Below, one piece after another: positions 54,549 through 62,856 of a stretch of DNA of 64,000 nt. The DNA comes from Bradyrhizobium zhengyangense (GTDB taxonomy: Bacteria > Pseudomonadota > Alphaproteobacteria > Rhizobiales > Xanthobacteraceae), in NCBI RefSeq assembly GCF_022012435.1, contig NZ_JAKLUA010000008.1:248001-312000 (forward strand), in the 5' to 3' direction. The notes below the pieces were generated by a model. That model was given only the letters and a program-made list of their open reading frames with translations, made no database searches and had not been told where the DNA came from. The stretch's first letter is position 1; each line of letters opens with the position of its first letter. Both the position numbers and the translations under genes were made by a program.

Positions 54549-56051
54549 TCACCCATACACAAACGCCTTGTCATCCAGATCCGTCTTCGGGATCTCGTCC
54601 TTCTCGGTCCAGTAATCCTGGCTATGCTGCCATTCCGGCTTGTCGCCGCGCTTGGGCAGCAGGTTCATGTTGCGCATGATGTAGCCGGGATTGAAATTCT
54701 CAGGATCAATCCAAGGCAGGATCGGCATGTTGTGATCTTCGGGCCGCAGCTTGACCTCGACCTTCTTCGCCCCCTTCGCCTTCATGTGACCGAGCAGGCG
54801 GCAAACGAAATCGGCGACGAGATCGACGCGCAAGGTCCAGCTCGCGCGGAAATAGCCGAACACCCAGACCATGTTAGGCACGCCTGTGAACATCATGCCG
54901 CGATAGGTGACGGTATCGCCGAAGGCGAGAGGCTTGCCGTCGATCTCGAAGGCGATGTCGCCGAGCGCGGAGAGATTGAAGCCCGTCGCAGTGACGATGA
55001 CGTCAGCCTCGAGCAGCTTCCCGGACTTGAGCTGGATGCCGTTCTCAACGAAGCACTCGATCTCGTCGGTCACTACCGAGGCCCTGCCGCTGGCGATGCC
55101 CTTGAACAAATCGGCATCGGGCACGAAGGCAATGCGCTGCCGCCACGGGCGGTAGCTCGGTGTGAAATGCGTCTCGACGTCGTAGTCCGGACCGAGCACC
55201 GCGCTGATCTGGCCGATCAGCTCCTTCTTCACCTGCTCGGGCTTCGCCAGGCAGAGCTTTGTGAACGCATCCTGCTCGAACAGGATCTTGCGGCGGACGA
55301 TCTCGTGGATCCAGGCTTCATCGATCTGGAGCCGACGCAGCTCCTCGGCGATCTCGATCGCGTTGCGCCCCAGGCGGAAATAGGTCGGCGAGCGCTGCAG
55401 CATGGTGACATGCGCGCATTCGTCCGCGATGTTCGGCACCAGCGTCGCAGCCGTCGCGCCAGAACCGATCACGACGACCTTCTTATCTTTAAGGTCGATA
55501 TCGTCAGGCCAGGTCTGCGGATGGACGATGCGGCCCTTGAAGCGGTCCATACCCTTCCATTCCGGCGTGTAGCCTTCCGAATGACGATAATAGCCCTGGC
55601 ACATCCAGAGGAAGTTGGCGGTGAAGAACTTCGTCTCGCCGGTGTCGGTCGTCGCCGCCTCGATGGTCCAGAGATTCTGCTCGCTCGACCAGCTCGCCGA
55701 GATGATCTTGTGCCCGTAGCGGATGTGGCGGGCGATATCGTTGTCGTCGATCACCTCGTTCATATAGGCGAGGATTTCATCGGCGGTCGCGATCGGCGGC
55801 CCGACCCAGGGCTTGAAGCTGTAGCCGAAGGTGTGGAGATCGCTGTCCGAGCGAATGCCGGGATAACGATGCGTAGACCAGGTGCCGCCGAACGTCGCCT
55901 GCGTTTCCAGGATGACGTAGCTCGTGCCAGGCAACTGCTTTTCGATGTGATAGGCGCTGCCGATGCCGGAGATGCCGGCGCCGACGATCAGCACGTCGAA
56001 ATGTTCTGAGGCCTGCTTGGTCGTGGCGTGATTGCGAACAGCGACATTCAT
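54549..56051 (-). CDS. Flavin-containing monooxygenase, Baeyer-Villiger type
   Basis: A 500-residue FAD/NADPH enzyme. The FAD site is IVGAGISGIGSAYHIEK and the NADPH site is VVIGSGATAATLVPNIA. The Baeyer-Villiger fingerprint FKGRIVHPQTWPDD is complete. It should insert oxygen beside a ketone carbonyl or oxidise a heteroatom. It begins MNVAVRNHATTKQASEHFDV. The frame is open to 56120, but ATG 56051 gives the expected distance to the FAD site. No lactone hydrolase lies adjacent, so the substrate is unknown. Confidence 0.94.
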   Translation of the reverse strand: MNVAVRNHATTKQASEHFDVLIVGAGISGIGSAYHIEKQLPGTSYVILETQATFGGTWSTHRYPGIRSDSDLHTFGYSFKPWVGPPIATADEILAYMNEVIDDNDIARHIRYGHKIISASWSSEQNLWTIEAATTDTGETKFFTANFLWMCQGYYRHSEGYTPEWKGMDRFKGRIVHPQTWPDDIDLKDKKVVVIGSGATAATLVPNIADECAHVTMLQRSPTYFRLGRNAIEIAEELRRLQIDEAWIHEIVRRKILFEQDAFTKLCLAKPEQVKKELIGQISAVLGPDYDVETHFTPSYRPWRQRIAFVPDADLFKGIASGRASVVTDEIECFVENGIQLKSGKLLEADVIVTATGFNLSALGDIAFEIDGKPLAFGDTVTYRGMMFTGVPNMVWVFGYFRASWTLRVDLVADFVCRLLGHMKAKGAKKVEVKLRPEDHNMPILPWIDPENFNPGYIMRNMNLLPKRGDKPEWQHSQDYWTEKDEIPKTDLDDKAFVYG

Positions 56052-56173
56052 TGTTGCTTCTATGCCTTGTCTTTTTCTGGCCGCCCTTGATCGGCGACGC
56101 GTTTCCTTAGCGATGGGCATCGTCGCTCATCGCGCCTCCCTTGCAAAATGACATAGATCAAGTCGCGATCAAA

Positions 56174-56932
56174 CTACAACGCCGCGCCCCAGCTCCGCGC
56201 TGTCTGCAGGATCCAGTCGCGATAGAGCGTCAGCGGCGTGACGCCGGTCAATCCGCCGCAGCCCGCGGCATTATTCGGCCCTGTCGACCAGCTGATGACG
56301 CCGACGAGCACGGCACCGTTCGGCTTGTCCTCGAACATGGGACCACCGGAATCGCCGGTGCAGGCGCCGATTCCGTCGCGAACACCGTTGGTTACGGGAT
56401 CGACCAGACGGATCTGGAACGTGCCGGGCTGGCCGGTAACAACAAGGCCGGCGACGCGAATCGTGCCGCCGCTCTTGCCATCGCCGCGCACGGTGACGCC
56501 GATACCGGCGATGGTGAAGCGGCTGCCGACCTGTATTGGAATATTCGGCATGCCGACCGGCACCGTCGATTTTCCCTTCAGTGGAATTTCCAGCTGTAGC
56601 AATGCCACGTCGGCGGTGGCGCGATGCGCCAACATCGCCTGCATGTTGAAGCTCGGATGGATTGCAACGGTCCGCACGTTCAGCAGTTGCGGCTGACCGT
56701 CCGCGCCACGTTCGACGATCTTGTAATCCGCGCCGGGCTGCACGCAGTGCGCGACCGTCAGCACAAGCTGAGGGGCGATCAAGGTGCCGGTACAAAAATT
56801 ACCGCGCGAGCCGACGATGGTGACGACCGCGCGCGCAACGCCGTCCGTCTGCGGTGTGCCGCCGCCGACGATCGCATGAGCTGGCGTCGTAAGCAGCAGC
56901 GTGGCTATGGCGAGAGTGGCAAGCTTCTTCAT
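56174..56932 (-). CDS. Secreted trypsin-fold serine protease
   Basis: A 252-residue S1 protease. A signal peptide MKKLATLAIATLLLTTPAHA is followed at once by IVGGGTP, so signal cleavage alone would make the free Ile-Val N-terminus that activates this family. The triad is His62 in LTVAHCV, Asp108 in TADVALLQLE and Ser195 in CTGDSGGPMF. The residue six before the Ser is Gly, not Asp, so strict Arg/Lys cleavage is unlikely. It is probably periplasmic or secreted. Substrate and inhibitor are unknown. Confidence 0.94.
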   Translation of the reverse strand: MKKLATLAIATLLLTTPAHAIVGGGTPQTDGVARAVVTIVGSRGNFCTGTLIAPQLVLTVAHCVQPGADYKIVERGADGQPQLLNVRTVAIHPSFNMQAMLAHRATADVALLQLEIPLKGKSTVPVGMPNIPIQVGSRFTIAGIGVTVRGDGKSGGTIRVAGLVVTGQPGTFQIRLVDPVTNGVRDGIGACTGDSGGPMFEDKPNGAVLVGVISWSTGPNNAAGCGGLTGVTPLTLYRDWILQTARSWGAAL

Positions 56933-57017
56933 GGAACAGGCTCTGACATCGGCAGGACTGGTCCTTGCCGATAGCGCATGCTAGCCGTCTTGGAAAGCAA
57001 TTGACGAGGGCAGGATA

Positions 57018-57653
57018 GTGGCGATCGAGGCGGTGATCTTTGATTTTGGCGGCGTGCTGACGAGCTCGCCATTCGAGGCGTTTTCGCGGTTCGAGACGGA
57101 GCGTGGACTGCCCGCCGACATTATCCGGCGCACCAACGCCGCCAACCATTTGGAAAATGCCTGGGCCAAGTTCGAGCGCGCCGAGGTCGACATCGAGACA
57201 TTCGATCAATTGTTTGCCGCAGAATCACGGGCGCTCGGCGCCGAAGTGCGCGGCCGCGACGTGCTGCCGCTGCTCCAGGGCGATCTGCGCCCCGAGATGG
57301 TCAAGGCGCTAAAGTCCATCAAGGCCAAGTTCAAGACCGGCTGCATCACCAACAACCTTCCGGCCAATGCCATCGGCAGCATGACCGGGCGTTCGCTCTA
57401 CGTCGCGGAGGTGATGGTGCTGTTCGATCATGTCATCGAATCCGCCAAGATCGGACTGCGCAAGCCTGATCCGCGCATTTACCAGCTGATGGTCGAGACG
57501 CTGAAGGTCGACCCAAAGAGATGCGTCTATCTCGACGATCTCGGCGTCAACCTGAAGCCCGCGCGCGAGATGGGCATGACCACGATCAAGGTGGCTAGTG
57601 GCGCGCAGGCGATCGCGGAGCTCGAGGCCGCGACGGGGATGAAGCTCGGGTAG
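57018..57653 (+). CDS. HAD-family hydrolase (epoxide-hydrolase N-domain / ACAD10-like)
   Basis: A 211-residue HAD-IA protein. The nucleophile is Asp9 in FDFGGVLTSSP. Two residues later the usual second Asp is Gly, as in dehalogenase or phosphonatase-like members and in ACAD10-type proteins. Motif II is CITNNLP, the Lys is in GLRKPDPRIY, and motif IV is VYLDDLGVNLKPAREMG. It probably hydrolyses a phosphate ester or carbon-halogen bond. The missing acid/base argues against an ordinary phosphatase. The start is GTG with GGCAGGAT upstream. Confidence 0.9.
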   Translation: MAIEAVIFDFGGVLTSSPFEAFSRFETERGLPADIIRRTNAANHLENAWAKFERAEVDIETFDQLFAAESRALGAEVRGRDVLPLLQGDLRPEMVKALKSIKAKFKTGCITNNLPANAIGSMTGRSLYVAEVMVLFDHVIESAKIGLRKPDPRIYQLMVETLKVDPKRCVYLDDLGVNLKPAREMGMTTIKVASGAQAIAELEAATGMKLG

Positions 57654-57664
57654 TCTATCAACCT

Positions 57665-57744
57665 CGTCATTGCGAGCGCAGCGAAGCAATCCAGACTATC
57701 TCCGCGGAAAGATTCCGGATTGCTTCGCTGCGCTCGCAATGACG
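57665..57744. repeat. Intergenic inverted repeat, CGTCATTGCGAG family
   Basis: The ends CGTCATTGCGAGCGCAGCGA and CTGCGCTCGCAATGACG pair, with inner GAAGCAATCC / GGATTGCTTC. It is the same family as 19171-19257. It lies between the convergent HAD and mtnA genes and may terminate both. Confidence 0.85.
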
Positions 57745-57773
57745 GGTGCGGCGAGACATCGCCTGAATAGTGC

Positions 57774-58883
57774 CTACTCTGCCGCGACGGCGATGCGTTC
57801 CGGAAATGCCGCCGCCAGCGAGGCGCGATCGGGCCTCAATACGCCACGCTCGGTGATCAGGCCCGTCACGAGCCGCGCCGGGGTCACGTCGAAGGCGTAG
57901 TTCGCGACAGGCGATCCTTCTGGCACGATGCGCACGGTCTCCAGCCGACCGTCGGCGGTACGGCCGGTCATGTCGGTGACCTCCGTGCCACTGCGCTGCT
58001 CGATCGGAATGTCCCTGATGCCGTCGTCGACCGCAAAATCGATCGTCGGTGACGGCAGCGCGACATAGAACGGAACGTTGTTGTCTTGCGCCGCGAGCGC
58101 CTTCAGATAGGTGCCGATCTTGTTGCAGACGTCGCCATTGGCAGCGACGCGGTCGGTGCCGACGATAGCGAGATCGACCATGCCGTGCTGCATCAGATGG
58201 CCGCCGGTGTTGTCGGGAATTACGGTGTGCGGAACGCCGTGATGGCCGAGCTCCCACGCCGTCAGCGAGGCGCCCTGGTTGCGCGGGCGGGTCTCGTCGA
58301 CCCAGACATGGATCTTGATGCCGCGCTCATGCGCGAGATAGATCGGCGCGGTCGCCGTGCCCCAGTCGACGGTGGCAAGCCAACCGGCATTGCAATGGGT
58401 CAGCACGTTGACGGTCTCGCCCGGCTTCTTCTTGGCCACGATCGCTTCGATCAGCTTCAGGCCGTTGCCGGCGATGCCACGATTGATCTCGACGTCCTGT
58501 TCGACGATCTCATCGGCGCGCGCATAGGCCGCTTCCGCACGTTCGAGCGGATCGATCGGCGCGAGCGTCGCGCGCATCTCGTCCAGCGCCCATTTCAGGT
58601 TGATCGCTGTCGGTCGTGCCACGACTAGCGTCTCATAGGCCCGTTTCAAGCCCGCGTCGGAGGCGTCCTCGCGCATCGCCAACGCCATGCCGTAAGCGGC
58701 GGTAGCGCCGATCAGCGGCGCGCCGCGCACCAACATGTCGCTGATCGCGACCGCCGCGTCCTCGCACGATACTAAGCGCGCAACGACGAACTCATGCGGC
58801 AACCGCCGCTGATCGATTGCACCGACCGACCAGCCGTCGCGCTCACGCCAGATACTGCGGAAATGCTTGCCGTCGACCTTCAT
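57774..58883 (-). CDS. mtnA: S-methyl-5-thioribose-1-phosphate isomerase
   Basis: A 369-residue MtnA. It converts methylthioribose-1-phosphate to methylthioribulose-1-phosphate in the methionine salvage or MTA-shunt pathway. The catalytic Cys164 is in LTHCNAGWLA and Asp244 in GTDRVAANGD. The DVCNKIGTYLKA stretch is family-typical. It lies 30 bases downstream of mtnP, so the two consecutive enzymes are co-expressed. No mtnK, aldolase or dioxygenase follows here, so the fate of the product is not shown. Confidence 0.97.
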   Translation of the reverse strand: MKVDGKHFRSIWRERDGWSVGAIDQRRLPHEFVVARLVSCEDAAVAISDMLVRGAPLIGATAAYGMALAMREDASDAGLKRAYETLVVARPTAINLKWALDEMRATLAPIDPLERAEAAYARADEIVEQDVEINRGIAGNGLKLIEAIVAKKKPGETVNVLTHCNAGWLATVDWGTATAPIYLAHERGIKIHVWVDETRPRNQGASLTAWELGHHGVPHTVIPDNTGGHLMQHGMVDLAIVGTDRVAANGDVCNKIGTYLKALAAQDNNVPFYVALPSPTIDFAVDDGIRDIPIEQRSGTEVTDMTGRTADGRLETVRIVPEGSPVANYAFDVTPARLVTGLITERGVLRPDRASLAAAFPERIAVAAE

Positions 58884-58913
58884 GGCGTTCTACCCTTTCG
58901 TTATTCTTGCGTC

Positions 58914-59789
58914 TTAACCGCGCAGGATGCGCCCGGCCACCGCATCGAGCTTCTTCAAAAGCTCGGGATCGCGTGCCTCGGGCGCGGTGATCAGCGCGGT
59001 GTCGAGCGCGCGGTCCGATCCGATTGGACACGGCTCATGCTCGCGCGGAAACTCCTTGGCCAGCCGCGCCACCAGCGCCTTGGCCTTGTCGGCGTTGGAC
59101 GTCAGCACGCGGATGATGTCCTGCACGGTGACGGCGTCGTGATCGGGATGCCAGCAATCGAAATCCGTCACCATCGCCACGGTCGCGTAACAAATCTCGG
59201 CCTCGCGAGCGAGCTTTGCTTCAGGCATGTTGGTCATGCCGATCACGGAATAGCCCAGCGTCTTGTAAGTCATGCTCTCCGCATAAGTGGAGAATTGCGG
59301 CCCCTCCATGCAGACATAAGTGCCGCCGCGCGCGACCGCGATGCCCTCGGCCTCGGCCGCCGCGGCGAGATGAATCCGCAGCCGCGGCGATACCGGATGC
59401 GCCATCGAGACATGCGCAACGCAACCCTTGCCGAAGAACGAGCTCTCGCGCTTGTGGGTACGGTCGACAAACTGGTCGACCAAAACGAAGGTGCCGGGCG
59501 GCATCTCCTCCTTGAAGGAACCGCAGGCCGAGAGTGAGATCAGATCGGTGACACCGGCGCGCTTCAACACGTCGATGTTGGCGCGGTAGTTAATGTCGGA
59601 AGGCGAGAGACGGTGACCCTTGTCGTGCCGCGGAAGAAATACGATCGGCAGGCCGGCGATAGTCCCGCGCCGCACCGGAGCCGACGGCTCTCCCCAGGGA
59701 CTCCTGATCACCTCTTCGTGCGCGCCCTCGAGACCCGGCAAATCGTAGATGCCGGAGCCGCCGATGATGCCCAATACCGCCTGCGTCAC
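58914..59789 (-). CDS. mtnP: S-methyl-5'-thioadenosine phosphorylase
   Basis: A 291-residue MTA phosphorylase that splits 5'-methylthioadenosine with phosphate into adenine and methylthioribose-1-phosphate. It has GIIGGSGIYDLPGLE, the phosphate-binding RHDKGHRLSPSDINYRANI, SACGSFKEEMPPG, and the substrate segment CMEGPQFSTYAES followed by IGMTNMPEAKLARE. It feeds mtnA directly downstream. Start is at 59789 (MTQAVLGII). Confidence 0.97.
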   Translation of the reverse strand: MTQAVLGIIGGSGIYDLPGLEGAHEEVIRSPWGEPSAPVRRGTIAGLPIVFLPRHDKGHRLSPSDINYRANIDVLKRAGVTDLISLSACGSFKEEMPPGTFVLVDQFVDRTHKRESSFFGKGCVAHVSMAHPVSPRLRIHLAAAAEAEGIAVARGGTYVCMEGPQFSTYAESMTYKTLGYSVIGMTNMPEAKLAREAEICYATVAMVTDFDCWHPDHDAVTVQDIIRVLTSNADKAKALVARLAKEFPREHEPCPIGSDRALDTALITAPEARDPELLKKLDAVAGRILRG

Positions 59790-59913
59790 GCCTGCTCACC
59801 CCTGTCCGCCACGTGCGACATGGTTAAGCTATGCCAGTTTTGCGGCGGATTTGGAACGGGGGGTAGTGGGGAGGCGGATGCCGGTGTCGTGAGGCGCTTG
59901 CCCCTCACTCGGT

Positions 59914-59938
59914 GTCGTCGTGGCAAACGCCAGACGAC
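59914..59938. terminator. Possible hairpin terminator past the carrier-protein gene
   Basis: The arms GTCGTCGTGGC / GCCAGACGAC with an AAAC loop (one bulged base) begin 13 bases past the carrier-protein stop. No T-tract. It may end that short transcript before mtnP. Confidence 0.4.
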
Positions 59939-59950
59939 CCCGGAGTATGA

Positions 59951-60223
59951 TCAAGCCGCGTTTGCGGGCTGCAACTGCGCCGCGACCATGCGTTCCAGTG
60001 TCTCGACGGACTGGAAGTTCTCCGGCGTGATCTCGGTCTGCGGAATGGTGAAATCGAACTCCGCTTCGACGCCCAGCATCAGATTGACCATATCCATCGA
60101 GGTCAGGCCGGCATCGACGAGCTTCGTCGACGGCGTGACGTCAGCGCTGAGCGAGTTCTGCTCGAGAATGCCCTTCACCAGCTTGATAATGCGGTTACGC
60201 ACGTCGGTGTCGAAGGCCTGCAT
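59951..60223 (-). CDS. Acyl carrier protein (probable aminoacyl carrier protein)
   Basis: A 90-residue carrier protein. The phosphopantetheine Ser42 is in DAGLTSMDMVNLML and the usual four-helix pattern is visible. Stand-alone carriers beside amino acid:[carrier protein] ligases receive glycine or alanine on the thiol. The ligase lies 1.6 kb away in the opposite direction, with an acyl-CoA dehydrogenase homologue between. The role is therefore likely to tether an amino acid for a later step. It is not the fatty-acid ACP (sequence unlike AcpP). Confidence 0.92.
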   Translation of the reverse strand: MQAFDTDVRNRIIKLVKGILEQNSLSADVTPSTKLVDAGLTSMDMVNLMLGVEAEFDFTIPQTEITPENFQSVETLERMVAAQLQPANAA

Positions 60224-60582
60224 GGTTAAAATTCCCGTCTTTCCAAAATCGATCGAGCCGTCGCCCGGTACGATGGGCGCGACGGGCCGATCTCACAATG
60301 GGCGTGACCATTACTTCGCGTTTCTTAGTAAACGATGACTCAGATTGTCTGGAATTCGCCCTTCTTCCAGAACCCTAACGTGATCATCGAAAATCAGACG
60401 TTGCAAACAACCGGACCTTAACTGTTCGTCCCGAATTGCAGTTCGTTTACCCTCTATTTCATCGACGAATTTGAATTAAATCCGTAGCCTCGTCTCACAA
60501 GCAAAGATGGTCGGGGGATCTCCTTCAACGGCATCGCGAATGATGCCGGCGATCCCGAACGACGAAGAGGAGGCGGACGAGT
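60224..60582. other. Divergent regulatory region of the aminoacyl-carrier locus
   Basis: The 359 bases between the carrier-protein and dehydrogenase genes hold no credible gene. They are clearly more AT-rich than the surroundings (for example GAATTTGAATTAAATCC near 60470). They contain an imperfect palindrome CGAATTGCAGTTCG (60432-60445). Both promoters must lie here. I could not fix a -35/-10 pair. Confidence 0.6.
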
Positions 60583-61800
60583 ATGAACGTGCGTGAAGCA
60601 GTCCAGACTTTCGATGAAGCGCAGCCGAGCCCTCTCGAGCACGGCCCCTCCTTGATCGAGCGCGCGGCGCGCACCGCCAGCGTGGCCGCGGCTGAGGCCG
60701 ACGGCGTCGATCGCGACGCCAGCTTCCCCCACAAGGCTTTCGAAGCCGCGCGTGAGCAAAGGCTGCTCGGCGTCATGATCCCGGTCGAGTTCGGCGGCTT
60801 CGGCGCCTCGATCCACGACGTCACCGACATCTGCTACACGCTCGGGCGCGCCTGCGCCTCGACTGCGATGATCTACGCCATGCATCAGACCAAGGTCGCC
60901 TGCATCATCAGGCACGGCCACGGTATCCCCTGGATGGAAACCATGATGCGCCGGGTCGCCCGCGACCAGTGGCTGCTCGCCTCTTCCACCACCGAAGGCC
61001 AGAACGGCGGCAACATTCGCGCCAGCGCGGCCGCGGTCGACCACGCCGGCGACACCGTCTCGCTGGTACGCGACGCCACCGTGATCTCCTACGGCGCTCA
61101 GGCCGACGGCCTCGTCACCATCGCCCGCCGTGCCACCGAGGCCGCCGCCTCCGACCAGGTGCTGCTGGCGTTAGCCAAGGACGATTATTCGCTGAAGCAG
61201 ACGCAGGGCTGGGAAACGCTGGGCATGCGCGGCACCTGCTCGACCGGTTTCGAGCTCAAGGTCGACTGCCCCGCCGATCGCGTCTTCCCGGAAGCTTATG
61301 ACAAGATTCACGCACAGACCATGACGCCGTTTGCGCATTTGTGCTGGTCGTCAACCTGGGCCGGCATTGCAGCCGCCTCGGTCACGCGTGCGCAGGCCTT
61401 CGTCCGCAAGGCCGCTCGCAACTCCGGTGGCCAAATGCCGCCGGCCGCAGCGCACTTCACCGCTGCAAAGATGTCTCTGGCCAAGCTGCGGGCCTTGATC
61501 GCTGCCAACCTCGACGCTTTTGCTCGCGCCGAGCATGACGAGCGCGCGCTCAGCTCACTCGACTTCCAGTCTTCGATCACGTTGTTGAAGGTGCAGGCCT
61601 CCGAGCTCGCGGTCGAGACCGTGATGCATGCGATGCGCACTGCGGGCCTCGCCGGCTACCGCAACGACGGCGAGTTCACCATGGGCCGCCATCTGCGCGA
61701 CGTGCTGTCGTCGCCGATCATGATCAACAACGACCGTATCCTGGCCAACGCCGCCACCGCTACCTTGATGAGCGGCATTCCGACAAGCCTTCGCGACTAA
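60583..61800 (+). CDS. Acyl-CoA dehydrogenase family protein in the aminoacyl-carrier locus
   Basis: A 405-residue flavoprotein homologue. The fold is visible (LLGVMIPVEFGGFGASIHDV, LLASSTTEGQNGGNIRASAA, GWETLGMRGTCSTGFEL, TMGRHLRDVLSSPIMINNDR), but the C-terminal GGxG/E region of ordinary fatty acyl-CoA dehydrogenases is not obvious. This is closer to the carrier-protein or group of FMN/FAD monooxygenase-like members. With the carrier and ligase next to it, it may oxidise a carrier-bound aminoacyl thioester. That is inference. GAGGAGG precedes the ATG. The ligase follows 39 bases later. Confidence 0.88.
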   Translation: MNVREAVQTFDEAQPSPLEHGPSLIERAARTASVAAAEADGVDRDASFPHKAFEAAREQRLLGVMIPVEFGGFGASIHDVTDICYTLGRACASTAMIYAMHQTKVACIIRHGHGIPWMETMMRRVARDQWLLASSTTEGQNGGNIRASAAAVDHAGDTVSLVRDATVISYGAQADGLVTIARRATEAAASDQVLLALAKDDYSLKQTQGWETLGMRGTCSTGFELKVDCPADRVFPEAYDKIHAQTMTPFAHLCWSSTWAGIAAASVTRAQAFVRKAARNSGGQMPPAAAHFTAAKMSLAKLRALIAANLDAFARAEHDERALSSLDFQSSITLLKVQASELAVETVMHAMRTAGLAGYRNDGEFTMGRHLRDVLSSPIMINNDRILANAATATLMSGIPTSLRD

Positions 61801-61839
61801 ATCAACAAGAACAATTTTCAGATAGCAGGACACCATCCC

Positions 61840-62820
61840 ATGAACATTGCCGTCCTCCCCGATTCGCCCGAGACCGCGCCTCAGATCGTCGATCCGCTCG
61901 ATCATCTCGCCGACAAGCTGTTCCACCGCATGGGCTCGGACGGCGTCTATGCGCGCACTGCGCTCTATGAGGGCATCGTCGAGAAGCTCGCAGCGCTGAT
62001 CACCAGCCATCGCGAAGCCGGCACCGAGGTGATGCGCTTTCCGCCGGTGATGAGCCGCGCCCAGCTGGAAAAGTCCGGCTACCTCAAGAGCTTTCCGAAC
62101 CTGCTCGGTTGCGTCTGCGGCCTGCACGGCACCGAACGCGAGATCAACGCTGCGGTGAGCCGCTTCGATACCGGCGGCGATTGGACTTCGTCGCTCTCGC
62201 CCGCGGACCTCGTGCTGTCGCCCGCCGCTTGCTATCCCGTCTACCCGATCGCGGCGAGCCGCGGCCAGCTGCCGAAGGGTGGCCTGCGCTTCGACGTCGC
62301 AGCCGATTGCTTCCGCCGCGAGCCGTCAAAGCATCTCGATCGGCTGCAATCGTTCCGGATGCGCGAATATGTCTGCATCGGCACGCCCGATGATGTCGCC
62401 GATTTCCGCGAGCGCTGGATGGTGCGCGCGCAGAAGATCGCGACCGATCTCGGCCTCTCCTTCCGCGTCGACTATGCCAGCGATCCCTTCTTCGGCCGCG
62501 TCGGCCAGATGAAGGCTGTGAGCCAGAAGCAGCAGCAGCTCAAGTTCGAGCTCCTGATCCCGCTGCGGTCGGAAGAGCAGCCGACTGCCTGCATGAGCTT
62601 CAACTATCACCGCGAACATTTCGGCACGACCTGGGGGATCCAGGACGCCAATGGCGAGCCCGCCCACACCGGCTGCGTCGCCTTCGGCATGGATCGCCTG
62701 GCCGTCGCCATGTTTCACACCCACGGCACCGATCTTTCCGCCTGGCCCGCCAAGGTGCGGGAGATGCTGGGCCTGCAGCCGGAAATCGCGGCGAATGCTC
62801 ACGGCGAAGGCTGGCGATAA
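61840..62820 (+). CDS. Amino acid:[carrier protein] ligase (seryl-tRNA-synthetase-like)
   Basis: A 326-residue class II aminoacyl-tRNA-synthetase homologue without a tRNA-binding domain. It activates a small amino acid (glycine or alanine in studied members) with ATP and loads it on a carrier protein. The zinc ligands known for the Bradyrhizobium glycine enzyme are at identical positions: Cys131 in LSPAACYPV, Glu176 in SFRMREYV and Cys279 in AHTGCVAFG. Motif 2 is CFRREPSKHLDR and motif 3 is AFGMDRLAVAMF. The length equals the studied protein. It is adjacent to the carrier, dehydrogenase and acyltransferase-like genes. The end use of the aminoacyl group is unknown. Confidence 0.95.
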   Translation: MNIAVLPDSPETAPQIVDPLDHLADKLFHRMGSDGVYARTALYEGIVEKLAALITSHREAGTEVMRFPPVMSRAQLEKSGYLKSFPNLLGCVCGLHGTEREINAAVSRFDTGGDWTSSLSPADLVLSPAACYPVYPIAASRGQLPKGGLRFDVAADCFRREPSKHLDRLQSFRMREYVCIGTPDDVADFRERWMVRAQKIATDLGLSFRVDYASDPFFGRVGQMKAVSQKQQQLKFELLIPLRSEEQPTACMSFNYHREHFGTTWGIQDANGEPAHTGCVAFGMDRLAVAMFHTHGTDLSAWPAKVREMLGLQPEIAANAHGEGWR

Positions 62821-62856
62821 GGCAAGAGGCTGATCATTTCTACGGGCAAGACGAGC

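Noticed and set aside
60401..60424. Sigma-70 promoter TTGCAA ... TTAACT
   Set aside because: The spacing of 12 bases is too short for a functional -35/-10 pair.
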